A stretch of 64,000 bases of DNA from Mycolicibacterium tokaiense (GCF_010725885.1 NZ_AP022600.1:3596001-3660000); one strand, 5' to 3'. Positions 18,928-28,968 are shown, counted from the first letter of the stretch. Notes: a model not told the origin generated them from the letters alone. Program-made: numbers and translations.

Positions 18928-20196
18928 ATGTCGCCGCCAGGGCCCGCCACAGCTGCCGTCCTCGGCGGTCTGGACCAGGTGCGCAGGTGGCAGGAGAACC
19001 TGTACCGCCGGCTGCACCAACACCCGGAGCTCTCGCATCAGGAGAACCGCACCGCCCGCGCTGTCACGGAGCGGTTGATCGCCTGCGGATACCAGGTGCA
19101 CGACGGGATCGGCGGCACCGGCGTGGTGGGCATACTTCGTAACGGCCCGGGTCCCACCGTGCTGCTGCGCGCGGACATGGACGCGTTGCCGGTGCGCGAG
19201 GACACCGGACTCGACTACGCCAGCACCGTTCTGGCCACCGACGCCGACGGCAACCAGGTGCCGGTGATGCACGCCTGCGGGCACGATGTGCACGTCACGG
19301 CACTTCTCGGCGCTGCTCAACTGCTGGCCGACGGTGCCGAACACTGGGCCGGCACCGTGGTGGCGGTGTTCCAGCCTGCCGAGGAGACTGCCGACGGTGC
19401 GCGTGCCATGGTCGACGACGGCCTCGCCGCCCTGCTCCCAGCAGTGGACGTCGCCTTCGCGCAACACGTCCTTCCACTGCCGGCCGGGCTGATCGGTGTC
19501 CATGCGGGCCCGTTCATGGCCGCCGCCGACAGCATTCGGGTAACCGTGCGTGGCCGCGGCGGGCACGGGTCGATGCCGCAGGCCACAATCGATCCGGTGG
19601 TGCTGGCGGCAATGATCATCGTCCGGCTGCAGACGGTTGTCTCCCGGGAGATCGCGCCCAGTGAAACCGCGGTGCTCACGGTGGGAAGCGTGCAGGCCGG
19701 GAGCAAGAGCAATGTCATCCCGGACCGCGCGGTCCTGCTGCTCAACATCCGCACCTACAGCGAACAGACGCGGGCTGCGGTGCTCGCAGCGATCCGCCGG
19801 ATCGTCTCCGCCGAATGTGCGGCCGCCGGGTCTCCGAAGGACCCTGAGTTCGAGATGTTCGATCGATTTCCGCTGACCGACAACGATGTCGAGACGACGG
19901 GGCGCGTGCGCGGCGCCTTCGAGGCCGTCTTCGGTGACCGGTGCCGGGAGTTGCCGCAGGGAGCGGGAAGCGAGGACTTCAGCGCCATCCCGTCCGCCCT
20001 GGACGTGCCGTACTCGTACTGGGGTATCGGCGGTGCCGACCCCGAGGCCTTCCGCCAGGCACTGGAACACGGCCGGGTCGACGAGGACATTCCGGTCAAC
20101 CACTCGCCGCATTTCGCCCCGGTCGTCCAGCCCACCCTGGACACCGCCACCCAGGCGCTGGTGGTGGCTGCGCTGGCATGGCTGGCTCCGTCCTGA
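18928..20196 (+). CDS. M20-family amidohydrolase (peptidase M20D type)
   Basis: A 422-aa zinc hydrolase of the N-acyl-amino-acid / hippurate amidohydrolase group. Visible motifs: HQHPELSHQE near residue 30, RADMDALPV near residue 88, the metal-binding HACGHDVH near residue 115, FQPAEE near residue 150, and a dimerisation domain around GGHGS near residue 210. It removes an acyl group from a small substrate in the cytoplasm; specificity is unknown. It is accessory between sahH and tmk compared with M. tuberculosis. Confidence 0.88.
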   Translation: MSPPGPATAAVLGGLDQVRRWQENLYRRLHQHPELSHQENRTARAVTERLIACGYQVHDGIGGTGVVGILRNGPGPTVLLRADMDALPVREDTGLDYASTVLATDADGNQVPVMHACGHDVHVTALLGAAQLLADGAEHWAGTVVAVFQPAEETADGARAMVDDGLAALLPAVDVAFAQHVLPLPAGLIGVHAGPFMAAADSIRVTVRGRGGHGSMPQATIDPVVLAAMIIVRLQTVVSREIAPSETAVLTVGSVQAGSKSNVIPDRAVLLLNIRTYSEQTRAAVLAAIRRIVSAECAAAGSPKDPEFEMFDRFPLTDNDVETTGRVRGAFEAVFGDRCRELPQGAGSEDFSAIPSALDVPYSYWGIGGADPEAFRQALEHGRVDEDIPVNHSPHFAPVVQPTLDTATQALVVAALAWLAPS

Positions 20197-20298
20197 TCCG
20201 GCGTGTGTACGCCCGACTGAGCGACGTTACATTTCCGCCCGAGAACGACATGTGATGAATCCGTGCCCAGTCGGACGCTCGTTTGTTACTGTCCGGTA

Positions 20299-21603
20299 GT
20301 GATCCGGGCTGGGGCAGTGGTCGTCGTCGCATGTATGGGTATCGTCATCAACTGTCTCGCAACCGGATTGGCGCATGCGGACGACTGGTATCCGTACTAC
20401 AACGAGGACGAGTACACCGCGTTCTACACGCCACCGATTCCGTTGCCGGACGGGGTGCCCGGTGACCTGATTCGCACGGAGCCGTCGCGGTTGGTGCTGG
20501 AGCCGTCCGGGCAGCTGGGCGCGATCATGGCCACCGGCACCCGGATCATGTACCGCAGCACCGATGCCCGCGGGCGTCCCAACGCCGTCACCGGAACCTA
20601 TTTCGAGCCTTTCAACGCCTGGCCCGGGCAGGGGCCCCGTCCGCTGATCGTCTACGGGCCCGGTACGCAGGGCCAAGGTGACCAGTGCGCGCCGTCGCGG
20701 TTGTTCAATCAGGGCATCCACTGGTCGCCGTACCTCGACTTCACGTTCAATTACGAGGAACTGTTCGTTGCGACCATGGTGGCGCGTGGGTTCGCGATCG
20801 TGATGACCGACTATGAAGGCCTCGGCACCCCCGGCGTGCACAGCTATGTCAACCGGATCGCCCAGGGCAACGCCATGCTCGACGCCGGCCGGGCAGCCAT
20901 GCGCCTGCCGGGAACGTCCCTGGATCCGCAAGGGCCGCTGGCCTTCTGGGGATACTCACAAGGCGGGGGAGCCGCCGCCTCGGCCGCTGAGCTGGCCTCG
21001 GCGTATGCACCGGAACTCGACGTGGTGGGCACCTACTCCGGTGCGCCGCCGGCCGATCTGACTGCGCTGTTCCCGTTCGCCGACGGCAGCGCACTGGTCG
21101 GCGTGGTCGGATACGCGATCAATTCGGTGATGGCGACCTACCCCGAGGCCGAGCCCGCCGTCCGCGCCACCCTCACCCCCCGTGGCACCGACATGCTGTC
21201 CAAAGTGGCTGAGCAGTGCATCCCCGAGACCATCGCGAAGTTCACCTTCCGGCACCTGCAGCTGTATTTCAACGCGCCCATCACCGACCTGGTCCAGAAG
21301 GAGCCGTTCAAGGGGCTGCTGGACCTGCAAAAACTCGGCCGCTACACGCCCAATGCGCCGGTGCTGTTGAACAGCAATCGATTCGATCCGCTGGTGCCGT
21401 ACGCGCCCGTCGCGCAATTGGCCCGCGACTGGTGCGCCCAGGGTGCGGACGTCGATTTCCGCACCAACGAGCAGCCCCCGTTCCTGAACAAGGCGGCGGT
21501 CAATCACGCCCTGCCGATGCTGGTGGACGGCGAACCGGCGATGCAGTGGATCGCCGCGCGGTTCAATGGTGTGCCGACAACCCCGAACTGCGGTCAGTAC
21601 TGA
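20299..21603 (+). CDS. Secreted LIP-family lipase
   Basis: A 434-aa alpha/beta hydrolase with an N-terminal signal peptide (hydrophobic VVVVACMGIVINCLATGLAHA, cleavage after AHA near residue 26). The nucleophile elbow is GYSQGGG near residue 215. The fold and lengths match secretory lipases of the LIP family, which cleave triglycerides or esters outside the cell. The GTG at 20299 places the signal peptide right at the N-terminus; an upstream GTG at 20263 would add 12 non-signal residues. The catalytic Asp is probably in NSNRFDPLVPY and the His near NHALPML. Confidence 0.83.
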   Translation: MIRAGAVVVVACMGIVINCLATGLAHADDWYPYYNEDEYTAFYTPPIPLPDGVPGDLIRTEPSRLVLEPSGQLGAIMATGTRIMYRSTDARGRPNAVTGTYFEPFNAWPGQGPRPLIVYGPGTQGQGDQCAPSRLFNQGIHWSPYLDFTFNYEELFVATMVARGFAIVMTDYEGLGTPGVHSYVNRIAQGNAMLDAGRAAMRLPGTSLDPQGPLAFWGYSQGGGAAASAAELASAYAPELDVVGTYSGAPPADLTALFPFADGSALVGVVGYAINSVMATYPEAEPAVRATLTPRGTDMLSKVAEQCIPETIAKFTFRHLQLYFNAPITDLVQKEPFKGLLDLQKLGRYTPNAPVLLNSNRFDPLVPYAPVAQLARDWCAQGADVDFRTNEQPPFLNKAAVNHALPMLVDGEPAMQWIAARFNGVPTTPNCGQY

Positions 21604-21617
21604 GCAGAACTCTCGGT

Positions 21618-21623
21618 TAGGCT
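21618..21623 (+). promoter_or_regulatory. -10 hexamer for leaderless tmk
   Basis: TAGGCT lies 6 nt before the tmk GTG at 21630, with no Shine-Dalgarno between. This predicts a leaderless mRNA. Confidence 0.45.
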
Positions 21624-21629
21624 GCGGCG

Positions 21630-22265
21630 GTGCTCATCGTGATCGAAGGCGTGGACGGTGCCGGCAAGTTCACCTTGTCGCAGGCCCTGCAGTCGGCGTT
21701 CGCCGCCGCCGGAAAGTCGGTGACGACGCTGGCGTTTCCGCGGTACGGCCAGTCGGTGACCGCCGACATCGCCGCCGAAGCCCTGCACGGTGATCACGGT
21801 GACCTCGCGGACTCGGTGTATGCGATGGCGATGTTGTTCGCGTTGGACCGCGCCGGAGCCATCGACGAGCTGGCCGCGTTGCGGGCCGCTCACGACGTGG
21901 TGATCCTGGATCGTTACGTCGCCTCCAACGCCGCCTACAGCGCCGCTCGGTTGCACCAGGGTGCCGACGGTGACGTGGTGGACTGGGTGTACCGGCTGGA
22001 GTATGAGAGGCTGCGCCTGCCCAGCCCGGATTATCAACTGCTGCTTGATGTTCCGGTGGAGTTGGCCGAGCAGCGGGCGCGCTCGCGGGCGGACGGCGAT
22101 CCCAGCCGGGCGCGGGATGCCTATGAGCGCGACGGTGGGCTGCAGCACCGCACCGCCGCGGTCTACTCCGAGTTGGCCGCCGCCGACTGGGGCGGGCGCT
22201 GGTTGATCGCTGGAGCGGATGCCGACCCGGCTGCCGTGGCCGCCGACGTCGCAGCAGCCCCTTGA
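21630..22265 (+). CDS. tmk: dTMP kinase
   Basis: A 211-aa thymidylate kinase converting dTMP to dTDP. The P-loop reads EGVDGAGKFT, where the residue after the invariant Lys is Phe instead of the usual Ser/Arg. The DRYVASNAAY segment (near residue 94) is the DR(Y/H) motif, and the LID region contains RARDAYERDGG. Length matches mycobacterial Tmk. It lies upstream of mtrA as in M. tuberculosis, with a TetR/hydrolase pair between. Its last 103 bp are antisense to the TetR gene's end. Confidence 0.93.
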   Translation: MLIVIEGVDGAGKFTLSQALQSAFAAAGKSVTTLAFPRYGQSVTADIAAEALHGDHGDLADSVYAMAMLFALDRAGAIDELAALRAAHDVVILDRYVASNAAYSAARLHQGADGDVVDWVYRLEYERLRLPSPDYQLLLDVPVELAEQRARSRADGDPSRARDAYERDGGLQHRTAAVYSELAAADWGGRWLIAGADADPAAVAADVAAAP

Positions 22266-22816
22266 CCCGCGATCAGTAGATCCAGGAGATTGTCGAAAGA
22301 AGCTGTTGCATCGGGCGTTTGACCGATGCCTGCCAACTCCACGGATACCGCCCCGTGGATGGCGCTCCACACAGCCTGGGCGGTCTCGGTGGGTTCGGAA
22401 CTGCCGAGACCGGTCACCAATCCGACCAGTGTGGTGAACACCGACCGGCCGTGGGTGGCCACGGCGGACGACTGATCGCTCAGTGGGGTGCCGGCGGCGA
22501 AGATCAGTGCGTAGCGGGCGGGATGGCCCAGCGCGAAATCCCGGTAACCCCGGCAGGCCCGGCGCAACCGGTCGTCGGCCTGGCCGCCGTCGACCTCGAT
22601 CGCCGCGGCCAGGTCGTCGAGTGCCCGGTTGGCCAGGGCGACCAGCAAGCCCTCCTTGTTGGCGAAGCGGTTGTACACACCCATGGGCGCCACCGCGGCC
22701 TCCTTCGCGACCGCGCGCACGGTCACCCCGTCGGCGCCGTCGCGGTCCAGCACGGTCTCGGCCGCCTGCAGCAGCGCGGCCGAGACCTCCTCACTGGCCG
22801 TGCGTCGGCGCGTCAC
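22163..22816 (-). CDS. TetR-family transcriptional regulator
   Basis: A 217-aa TetR protein: N-terminal HTH VTVRAVAKEAAVAPMGVYNRFANKEGL split as helix 2-turn-helix 3 near residues 35-58, then a WHG-type C-terminal domain (YALIFAAGTPLSD, VWSAIHGAVSVEL). The GTG at 22816 overlaps the hydrolase stop (GTGA), so the two are cotranscribed and coupled. It probably represses its own operon through the palindrome near 23656. The C-terminal 34 residues are encoded antisense to tmk. Confidence 0.87.
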   Translation of the reverse strand: MTRRRTASEEVSAALLQAAETVLDRDGADGVTVRAVAKEAAVAPMGVYNRFANKEGLLVALANRALDDLAAAIEVDGGQADDRLRRACRGYRDFALGHPARYALIFAAGTPLSDQSSAVATHGRSVFTTLVGLVTGLGSSEPTETAQAVWSAIHGAVSVELAGIGQTPDATASFDNLLDLLIAGQGAAATSAATAAGSASAPAINQRPPQSAAANSE

Positions 22817-23619
22817 GGCCGCGCCGGTGCGTCGGTGGCGCGGTGGGCCAGCCACGCCAGCGAGACGTCGGCCACGTCGCGCCATCCGTGGTCGATGGTC
22901 AGGGAATGCCCGCGTCCCTCGAACTCGTGGAAGTCCGTGACGGCCTCGGATCGGCGGTACAGCCGATGGGCGGCCCGGGCGGTGCTCAGCGGAACGGTGT
23001 GGTCGACCGAGCCGCCGGTGATCAGCAGCGGGCCGCGGTCACCGCGGGCGGTGTCGACGGCGGCGGGGGAGCCGGAGACGAAGTTGGCGGTGGCCGCCTC
23101 GAACAGCGGTTTGCCGGGCGACGGGATGGACCACTGCTGCCAGAGCGCGTCGGATTCGGCTGCGGTCACAGCGTTGCCGAAGCCGTAGCGCCACTGCTCC
23201 TGGGTCAGCGCGACGGCGCGCTTGCGGTTGCGCGGGTTGCCGAGAACCGGCAGCGCCGAACGCAACTGGGCCGACGGCAGCGCCCGGATGCCCTTGATGG
23301 GGGCCGGATCGATGGCCACCGCGGCGGCAGCGCGATTCTGCACCAGCAGCTTCTGGGCGATCAGCCCGCCGAACGAGTGGCCGATCACCACCGGCGAGGT
23401 GTCGAATCCGTTGAGCAGCGCGGCGAAGTGGTCGGTCAGCGCGTCGATGCCGTAGCCGGCCTGGGTCTCGGGGTGGGCGCGAGTGGCCTCGATGGACGCT
23501 TGTTCGCCCGGCCACGGCAGCGCGACGGCCTGGTGCCCCTGCGCGGCGAAGTACTCGATCCAGGGCTGCCATGCGCTCTGAGCGATCCACAGTCCATGGA
23601 TGAAGACGACGTTGGTCAT
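22813..23619 (-). CDS. Alpha/beta-fold hydrolase
   Basis: A 268-aa cytoplasmic hydrolase. The oxyanion-hole segment VVFIHGLW is at the N-terminus, the nucleophile elbow is GHSFGG near residue 92, an acid candidate is GGSVDHTVP near residue 210, and the catalytic His is in GRGHSLTIDH near residue 240. Substrate unknown; lipase/esterase or epoxide-type chemistry is possible. The ATG at 23619 gives the expected N-terminus. It is first gene of a two-gene operon with the TetR regulator. Confidence 0.85.
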   Translation of the reverse strand: MTNVVFIHGLWIAQSAWQPWIEYFAAQGHQAVALPWPGEQASIEATRAHPETQAGYGIDALTDHFAALLNGFDTSPVVIGHSFGGLIAQKLLVQNRAAAAVAIDPAPIKGIRALPSAQLRSALPVLGNPRNRKRAVALTQEQWRYGFGNAVTAAESDALWQQWSIPSPGKPLFEAATANFVSGSPAAVDTARGDRGPLLITGGSVDHTVPLSTARAAHRLYRRSEAVTDFHEFEGRGHSLTIDHGWRDVADVSLAWLAHRATDAPARP

Positions 23620-23640
23620 GATGTCGGTCCCTTCGAAACT

Positions 23641-23669
23641 CTTATAGAACGATGTTACATAGGCCTCAA
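23641..23669 (-). promoter_or_regulatory. Promoter with embedded TetR-type operator for the hydrolase-tetR operon
   Basis: On the minus strand TTGAGG (23669-23664), 17-nt spacer, TATAAG (23646-23641) lies 21 nt before the hydrolase ATG. The spacer contains the 9-bp palindrome ATGTAACAT (23660-23652), a form typical of mycobacterial TetR operators. Repressor binding there would block RNA polymerase. Confidence 0.6.
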
Positions 23670-23753
23670 CCGTGGTGGGGCCGCAGTTGTTCCCGAGATC
23701 CGAGGGAGATTTGCGCGTGTGGTACCGGAGTTTTGTCGCGTATCGGTGACACC

Positions 23754-24440
23754 ATGGACACCATGAGGCAAAGGATCCTGGTTGTCGATGACGATGCATC
23801 GCTGGCCGAAATGCTCACCATCGTGTTGCGTGGTGAGGGGTTCGACACGGCGGTGATCGGTGACGGCACGCAGGCGCTGACTGCGGTGCGTGAATTGCGT
23901 CCCGATCTGGTGCTGCTGGATCTGATGCTGCCCGGCATGAACGGGATCGACGTCTGCCGGGTGCTGCGTGCCGATTCGGGTGTGCCCATCGTGATGCTGA
24001 CCGCCAAGACCGACACCGTCGACGTCGTTCTCGGCCTGGAATCCGGCGCCGACGACTACGTGATGAAGCCCTTCAAGCCCAAGGAGTTGGTGGCCCGCGT
24101 GCGCGCCCGGCTGCGGCGCAACGAGGATGAGCCCGCCGAGATGCTGTCGATCGCCGACATCGACATCGACGTCCCGGCGCACAAGGTGACCCGCGCGGGA
24201 GAACAGATCTCCCTGACCCCGCTCGAGTTCGACCTGCTGGTGGCGCTGGCACGCAAACCGCGTCAGGTGTTTACTCGGGATGTGCTGCTCGAACAGGTGT
24301 GGGGATACCGCCACCCGGCGGACACCCGCCTGGTCAACGTGCACGTCCAGCGGCTGCGGGCCAAGGTTGAGAAAGATCCCGAGAACCCGCAGGTGGTGCT
24401 GACCGTTCGAGGGGTGGGGTACAAGGCCGGACCACCATGA
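23754..24440 (+). CDS. mtrA: Two-component response regulator MtrA
   Basis: A 228-aa OmpR/PhoB-family regulator, nearly identical to M. tuberculosis MtrA and of the same length. The receiver domain has VDDD near residue 11, the phosphoacceptor Asp56 in LLDLMLPG, and the K of VMKPFKPKE near residue 104. The winged-helix DNA-binding domain ([12 protein letters not shown] to GVGYK) fills residues about 130-225. It regulates replication, division and cell-wall hydrolase genes. The ATG giving MDTMRQR was chosen by identity to the family. It is operonic with mtrB and lpqB. Confidence 0.98.
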   Translation: MDTMRQRILVVDDDASLAEMLTIVLRGEGFDTAVIGDGTQALTAVRELRPDLVLLDLMLPGMNGIDVCRVLRADSGVPIVMLTAKTDTVDVVLGLESGADDYVMKPFKPKELVARVRARLRRNEDEPAEMLSIADIDIDVPAHKVTRAGEQISLTPLEFDLLVALARKPRQVFTRDVLLEQVWGYRHPADTRLVNVHVQRLRAKVEKDPENPQVVLTVRGVGYKAGPP

Positions 24441-24453
24441 CAGGTCCGTTCAC

Positions 24454-26124
24454 GTGATCCTGCGCTCGAAGCGGCGCACTCGCGGACGCTGGGGCCGCAC
24501 CGGCCCGTTGCTACGCGGCCTGAGTGCGCTGAGCCGGGCGGTAGGGGTGGCCTGGCGCCGTTCGCTGCAGCTGCGGGTGGTGGTCCTGACCCTGGGGCTG
24601 TCGCTGGCCGTCATCCTGGTGCTCGGGTTCGTGCTCACCAGCCAGATCACCGATCGGGTTCTCGACGTCAAGGTCCGCGCGGCCACCGAGGAGATCGAAC
24701 GGGCCCGCACCACTGTCAGCGGCATCGTCGGCGGTGAGGAATCCCGCTCGCTCGACAGCAGCCTGCAGCTGGCGCGGAACACGCTCATCTCCAAGTCCGA
24801 CCCCGGCGCGGGGTCGGCGTTGGCGGGCGCCTACGACGCCGTCCTGGTGGTCCCCGGTGACGGTCCCCGCGCCGCGACGGCCGCCGGGCCCGTCGACCAG
24901 ATCCCGGCAGCACTGCGCGATTTCGTCCAGGCCGGGCAGGTCAGCTACCAGTACGCAGGAGTGCGCACCGAGGGGTTCTCCGGTCCGGCCCTGATCATCG
25001 GCAGCCCAACCGCATCGCGGGTGACCAACCTGGAGATCTACCTGATCTTCCCGCTGTCGTCGGAGGAGAGCACCATCACGCTGGTGCGCGGCACCATGGC
25101 GACCGGAGGTCTGGTGCTGCTGGTGCTGCTGGCCGGCATCGCGGTGCTGGTGTCCCGCCAGGTGGTGCTGCCGGTGCGATCGGCCTCACGGATCGCCGAA
25201 CGCTTCGCGGAAGGGCACCTGACCGAGCGGATGCCGGTGCGCGGCGAGGACGACATGGCGCGGCTCGCGGTCTCGTTCAACGACATGGCCGAGAGCCTGA
25301 GCCGCCAGATCACCCAACTCGAGGAATTCGGCAACCTGCAGCGCCGCTTCACCTCTGACGTCAGCCATGAGCTGCGGACGCCGCTGACCACCGTCCGGAT
25401 GGCCGCCGACCTCATCCACGATCACAGCGAGGAACTGGACCCGGCGCTGCGGCGCTCCACCGAGTTGATGGTCAACGAGCTGGACCGGTTCGAGACACTG
25501 CTGGCCGACCTGCTGGAGATCTCCCGGCACGACGCCGGTGTCGCCGAACTCTCGGTGGAGGCGGTGGACCTGCGGTCCACGGTCAACAGCGCGCTGGGCA
25601 ACGTCGGACACCTTGCCGACGACGCCGGCATCGAATTGATGGTGGAGATGCCCGCCGAAGAGGTGATCGCCGAAGTGGACGCGCGCCGGGTCGAGCGCAT
25701 CCTGCGCAACCTGATCGCCAACGCGATCGACCACGCCGAACGCAAACCGGTGCGAATCCGTATGGCCGCCGACGAGGACACCGTGGCGGTGACGGTGCGC
25801 GACTTCGGCGTGGGCCTGCGACCGGGCGAAGAGAAGCTGGTGTTCAGCCGGTTCTGGCGCTCGGATCCCTCCCGCGTGCGCCGCTCCGGGGGCACCGGTC
25901 TGGGGCTGGCGATCAGCATCGAGGACGCCCGGCTGCACCAGGGCCGGTTGGAGGCCTGGGGCGAGCCCGGCAACGGGGCATGCTTCCGGCTGACGCTGCC
26001 GCTGGTGCGCGGGCACAAAGTCACCACCAGTCCGTTGCCGCTCAAACCCATCGCCCCGGAACGCGACGGTCGCACACCGTCCGCGCAGCCGCGCAGCCGC
26101 GAAACTGCCGGGAAGAGCCAGTGA
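24454..26124 (+). CDS. mtrB: Sensor histidine kinase MtrB
   Basis: A 556-aa membrane kinase partner of MtrA. TM1 lies at residues about 41-60 ([20 protein letters not shown]), an extracellular sensor domain follows to about 210, then TM2 ([17 protein letters not shown]) and a HAMP domain. The phosphoaccepting His is in [10 protein letters not shown] at residue 305. The N box is [12 protein letters not shown] and G boxes are RDFGVGL and [10 protein letters not shown]. The GTG start lies 13 bp after mtrA. Its stop overlaps the lpqB start (GTGA). Confidence 0.97.
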   Translation: MILRSKRRTRGRWGRTGPLLRGLSALSRAVGVAWRRSLQLRVVVLTLGLSLAVILVLGFVLTSQITDRVLDVKVRAATEEIERARTTVSGIVGGEESRSLDSSLQLARNTLISKSDPGAGSALAGAYDAVLVVPGDGPRAATAAGPVDQIPAALRDFVQAGQVSYQYAGVRTEGFSGPALIIGSPTASRVTNLEIYLIFPLSSEESTITLVRGTMATGGLVLLVLLAGIAVLVSRQVVLPVRSASRIAERFAEGHLTERMPVRGEDDMARLAVSFNDMAESLSRQITQLEEFGNLQRRFTSDVSHELRTPLTTVRMAADLIHDHSEELDPALRRSTELMVNELDRFETLLADLLEISRHDAGVAELSVEAVDLRSTVNSALGNVGHLADDAGIELMVEMPAEEVIAEVDARRVERILRNLIANAIDHAERKPVRIRMAADEDTVAVTVRDFGVGLRPGEEKLVFSRFWRSDPSRVRRSGGTGLGLAISIEDARLHQGRLEAWGEPGNGACFRLTLPLVRGHKVTTSPLPLKPIAPERDGRTPSAQPRSRETAGKSQ

Positions 26125-27881
26125 ATCGCCTTGCCGCCGCCATCGTCCTGGTGGTGGCCCTGCTGTCGGGCTGCGCCGGAGTGCCGAATTCGTCTGCGCC
26201 TCAAGCCATCGGAACAGTCGAACGGTCGGCTCCGCCCAGCCTGCCGAAGCCGACACCGGGCATGGAGCCCGATCTGCTGCTGCGTGAGTTCCTCAAAGCC
26301 ACTGCCGATCCCGCCAACCGGCACCTCGCGGCGCGCCAATTCCTCACCGAGTCTGCGTCCAACTCCTGGGACGACGCCGGTAGCGCGCTACTGATCGACC
26401 GCGTGGTGTTCGTCGAAACGCGGAGTGCAGAACGGGTTTCGGTGTCCATGCGGGCTGACATCCTGGGTTCGCTGTCCGACATCGGAGTGTTCGAGACGGC
26501 CGAGGGGGCACTGCCGGACCCGGGCCCGATCGAGCTGGTCAAGACCGAAGACGGCTGGCGCATCGACCGGCTGCCCAACGGGGTGTTCCTGGACTGGCAG
26601 CAGTTTCAAGCGACCTACAAACGCCACACGCTGTACTTCATCGATCCCACCGGCGCCACCATGACGCCCGACCCGCGGTATGTGGCGGTCTCCGACCCCG
26701 ACCAGCTGGCCACCGAATTGGTCACCAAAATGATCTCGGGCCCGCGCTCGGAGATGGCCAACACCGTGCGCAACATGCTCGCCGAGCCGCTGCGTCTGCG
26801 CGGCCCGGTCACCCGCGCCGACGGCGGCAAGACCGGGATCGGCCGCGGCTACGGGGGCGCGCGCGTCGAGCTGGAAAACCTGTCCACCACAGACCCGCAC
26901 AGCAGGCAACTGTTGGCCGCGCAGATCATCTGGACGCTCGCACGGGCAGACATCAAGGGCCCCTACGTCATCGACGTCGACGGCGCCCCGCTGGACGAAC
27001 GCTTCGCCGACGGGTGGAACACCTCCGACGTCGCAGCCACCGATCCCGGCGCCACCGACGGCGCGGCGGCCGGCCTGCACGCCCTTCTGGGCGGTGTCCT
27101 GCATTTCCTGGACGGAGAACGCGCGACGCGGGTTCCCGGCGGTTTCGGTCAGATGCCGGATCAACGCGCGGCGTCGCTGTCGCGGGACGGCCAGCAGGTG
27201 GCGTCGGTGACGATGGTGCGCGCCGGGGCGCCGGATCAGGAATCCGCATTGTGGATCGGCGCGCTGGGTCGCGACGGCGAGCGGTCCACCGTCGCGCGCA
27301 GTCTCTCGCGCCCCACCTGGGCGCTGGATCAGGCGGTGTGGATCGTCGTCGACGGCAACATCGTCCTGCGCGTCATCCGCGAAGCCGCATCGGGTGAGCC
27401 CGCGCAGATCCCCGTCGACTCCACCGCGGTGTCCACCAGGTTCCCGGGGGCCATCTCGGAACTGCAGCTCTCCCGGGACGGAACCCGGGCGGCCATGGTG
27501 ATCGACGGCCAGGTGATCCTGGCCGGTGTGGAGTTGTTGCCGGGTGGTGAGTTCGCGCTGACCTATCCGCGGCGGCTGGGATTCGGACTCGGCGACTCGG
27601 TGGTGTCACTGTCCTGGCGCACGGGTGACGACATCGTGGTCAGCCGCAACGACAGCGCCCATCCGGTGTCGTTCGTCAACCTCGATGGCGTCAATTCCGA
27701 TGGGCCCAGCGATGATCTGCGCATGCCGGTAACCACGGTGGCCGCCAGTCCGGCCGCCGTCTACGTCGCCGATCGCGCCGGCGTCATACAACTCTCCGCG
27801 TCGGGCACCGAGAACCAATTGGCGTGGCGGGGTGTGCAGCCCCTGCTGATAGCCGGCGCCGTGCCGGTGCTGCCCGGCTGA
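26121..27881 (+). CDS. lpqB: Lipoprotein LpqB (MtrAB accessory)
   Basis: A 586-aa exported lipoprotein that modulates MtrB signalling. The signal peptide ends in the lipobox LLSGC (Cys18). A GerMN-like domain follows in the first half, and the second half is a beta-propeller-like LpqB C-terminal domain. The GTG overlaps the mtrB stop. It ends the conserved mtrA-mtrB-lpqB operon; the next syntenic gene, comF, lies 5.3 kb away beyond the toxin locus. Confidence 0.95.
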   Translation: MNRLAAAIVLVVALLSGCAGVPNSSAPQAIGTVERSAPPSLPKPTPGMEPDLLLREFLKATADPANRHLAARQFLTESASNSWDDAGSALLIDRVVFVETRSAERVSVSMRADILGSLSDIGVFETAEGALPDPGPIELVKTEDGWRIDRLPNGVFLDWQQFQATYKRHTLYFIDPTGATMTPDPRYVAVSDPDQLATELVTKMISGPRSEMANTVRNMLAEPLRLRGPVTRADGGKTGIGRGYGGARVELENLSTTDPHSRQLLAAQIIWTLARADIKGPYVIDVDGAPLDERFADGWNTSDVAATDPGATDGAAAGLHALLGGVLHFLDGERATRVPGGFGQMPDQRAASLSRDGQQVASVTMVRAGAPDQESALWIGALGRDGERSTVARSLSRPTWALDQAVWIVVDGNIVLRVIREAASGEPAQIPVDSTAVSTRFPGAISELQLSRDGTRAAMVIDGQVILAGVELLPGGEFALTYPRRLGFGLGDSVVSLSWRTGDDIVVSRNDSAHPVSFVNLDGVNSDGPSDDLRMPVTTVAASPAAVYVADRAGVIQLSASGTENQLAWRGVQPLLIAGAVPVLPG

Positions 27882-27884
27882 CTC

Positions 27885-28166
27885 TCAGCACAGATAGATG
27901 AACGCCGCGTCGTAGATGAACTGGGCGTCCTCGTAGGTGACCTCATCGGCGGTGTTCTGGTAGATGGCTTCCACCGTGGTGGCCTCCGGCACGGAGTGCG
28001 CGATGTCCGTGCAGATCTGGTAGCCCATGGTCAACGCGACGTCGGTGGGTCCGGTGAAATTGTTGTTCGCCAGGTCGGTCAGGAACTCCTCCTCACCGGC
28101 GTAGGCGGGCGCGGCCACGGTGAGCGCGGCGGCGAGCATGGCAGGTATGAGCAACAGCTTCAACAT
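27885..28166 (-). CDS. Secreted DUF732-type small protein
   Basis: A 93-aa exported protein. The signal peptide runs to about residue 23 (LLLIPAMLAAALTVAAPAYA, cleavage after AYA). The mature part of about 70 residues holds two cysteines (QICTDI and the C-terminal residue), probably disulfide-bonded, as in mycobacterial DUF732 proteins. AGAGGAA precedes the ATG. It converges with lpqB (3-bp gap) and is divergent from the esxF-like gene. Function unknown. Confidence 0.78.
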   Translation of the reverse strand: MLKLLLIPAMLAAALTVAAPAYAGEEEFLTDLANNNFTGPTDVALTMGYQICTDIAHSVPEATTVEAIYQNTADEVTYEDAQFIYDAAFIYLC

Positions 28167-28376
28167 GTCAGATTCCTCTGTCGGGAAACGATTCTTGAAT
28201 GCATCCGTGAAGTACGGGTCAGTTGCAGAATATGAATGCTGGCGCTCGACGATTTCGTATTCGTGCAGGTATTCGACAGCGCGAGCTCAGGATAGCGACG
28301 CGGTGACCATGTTCGCAGCAATATGCCGGGCAAAGGTGAATTGAGCGCCATCCGTCACGTCGATACCTTTTCTCTT

Positions 28377-28679
28377 GTGAGTGGAGAACTGCGGGTCGAT
28401 CCGGCGGTGCTGGCCGCAACATGCTCGTCGCTGTCCGCGGCGGCCGAGCATCTGCTCAAGCAGTTGCAGACGTTGGACTCCCAGGTGGAGGGGATGCTCG
28501 CGTCGTGGCGTGGGCAATCCGGCGGCACCTACAAAGAGGCGTACGTGATGTGGTCCACCGGAGCCGACGAGGTGGAGAAGGGCCTGGCCATCATGGCCGA
28601 CCTGCTGGGGCACGCCGGCACGGAGTTCGGCGCGCAGGACGACGCCGCCCGCGCCCAGTTGGACGGTCTGCATGGCTGA
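28377..28679 (+). CDS. esxF: WXG100 protein, EsxF-like
   Basis: A 100-aa helical-hairpin WXG100 protein; the turn motif is SWRG near residue 47. The N-terminal LRVDPAVLAA and the segment AEHLLKQL...LDSQV resemble M. tuberculosis EsxF (Rv3905c), and so does its place directly before an EsxE-like and a CpnT-like gene. EsxE and EsxF form the heterodimer that exports the CpnT channel-toxin. The GTG at 28377 was chosen because it starts next to the conserved core; an in-frame ATG at 28323 is possible. Its end overlaps esxE by 8 nt. Confidence 0.85.
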   Translation: MSGELRVDPAVLAATCSSLSAAAEHLLKQLQTLDSQVEGMLASWRGQSGGTYKEAYVMWSTGADEVEKGLAIMADLLGHAGTEFGAQDDAARAQLDGLHG

Positions 28680-28965
28680 GGCATTCTCGGTGGAACCCCA
28701 GGGCTTGGCCGACGCGGTGGAGCGGATGTCGACCTTCCAGACCACCCTGGACGGCTTGTTGTCCGAGATCGACGCGGTGGTCAAGAATCTGCACCTGGGC
28801 TGGGACGGTGAGGCAGCCGCGGCACACCAGGCCGCCCACCGGCTGTGGACCGAGGGCGCCGCCACCATGCGCGACGCGCTGGAGAAACTGCACACCGCCG
28901 GCGGGGGAGCGCACGACAACTACTCCGGCGCCAGCTCGCTCAACGCGAAGATGTGGTCGACCTAG
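28672..28965 (+). CDS. esxE: WXG100 protein, EsxE-like
   Basis: A 97-aa WXG100 protein with the motif GWDG near residue 44. Segments LADAVERM, AAAHQAAHRLW and AHDNYSGA parallel M. tuberculosis EsxE (Rv3904c). It should pair with the preceding EsxF-like protein as an export partner for the CpnT-like protein. It is 3 bp upstream of the cpnT start. No complete ESX secretion core (EccB/C/D/E) is in this window, so the system depends on an ESX apparatus elsewhere. Confidence 0.87.
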   Translation: MAEAFSVEPQGLADAVERMSTFQTTLDGLLSEIDAVVKNLHLGWDGEAAAAHQAAHRLWTEGAATMRDALEKLHTAGGGAHDNYSGASSLNAKMWST

Positions 28966-28968
28966 CCG

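Noticed and set aside
28228..28262. Inverted repeat GAATATGAA / TTCGTATTC before esxF
   Set aside because: One mismatch lies inside the arms, the spacing is irregular relative to any promoter, and the region is AT-richer, so chance is likely.
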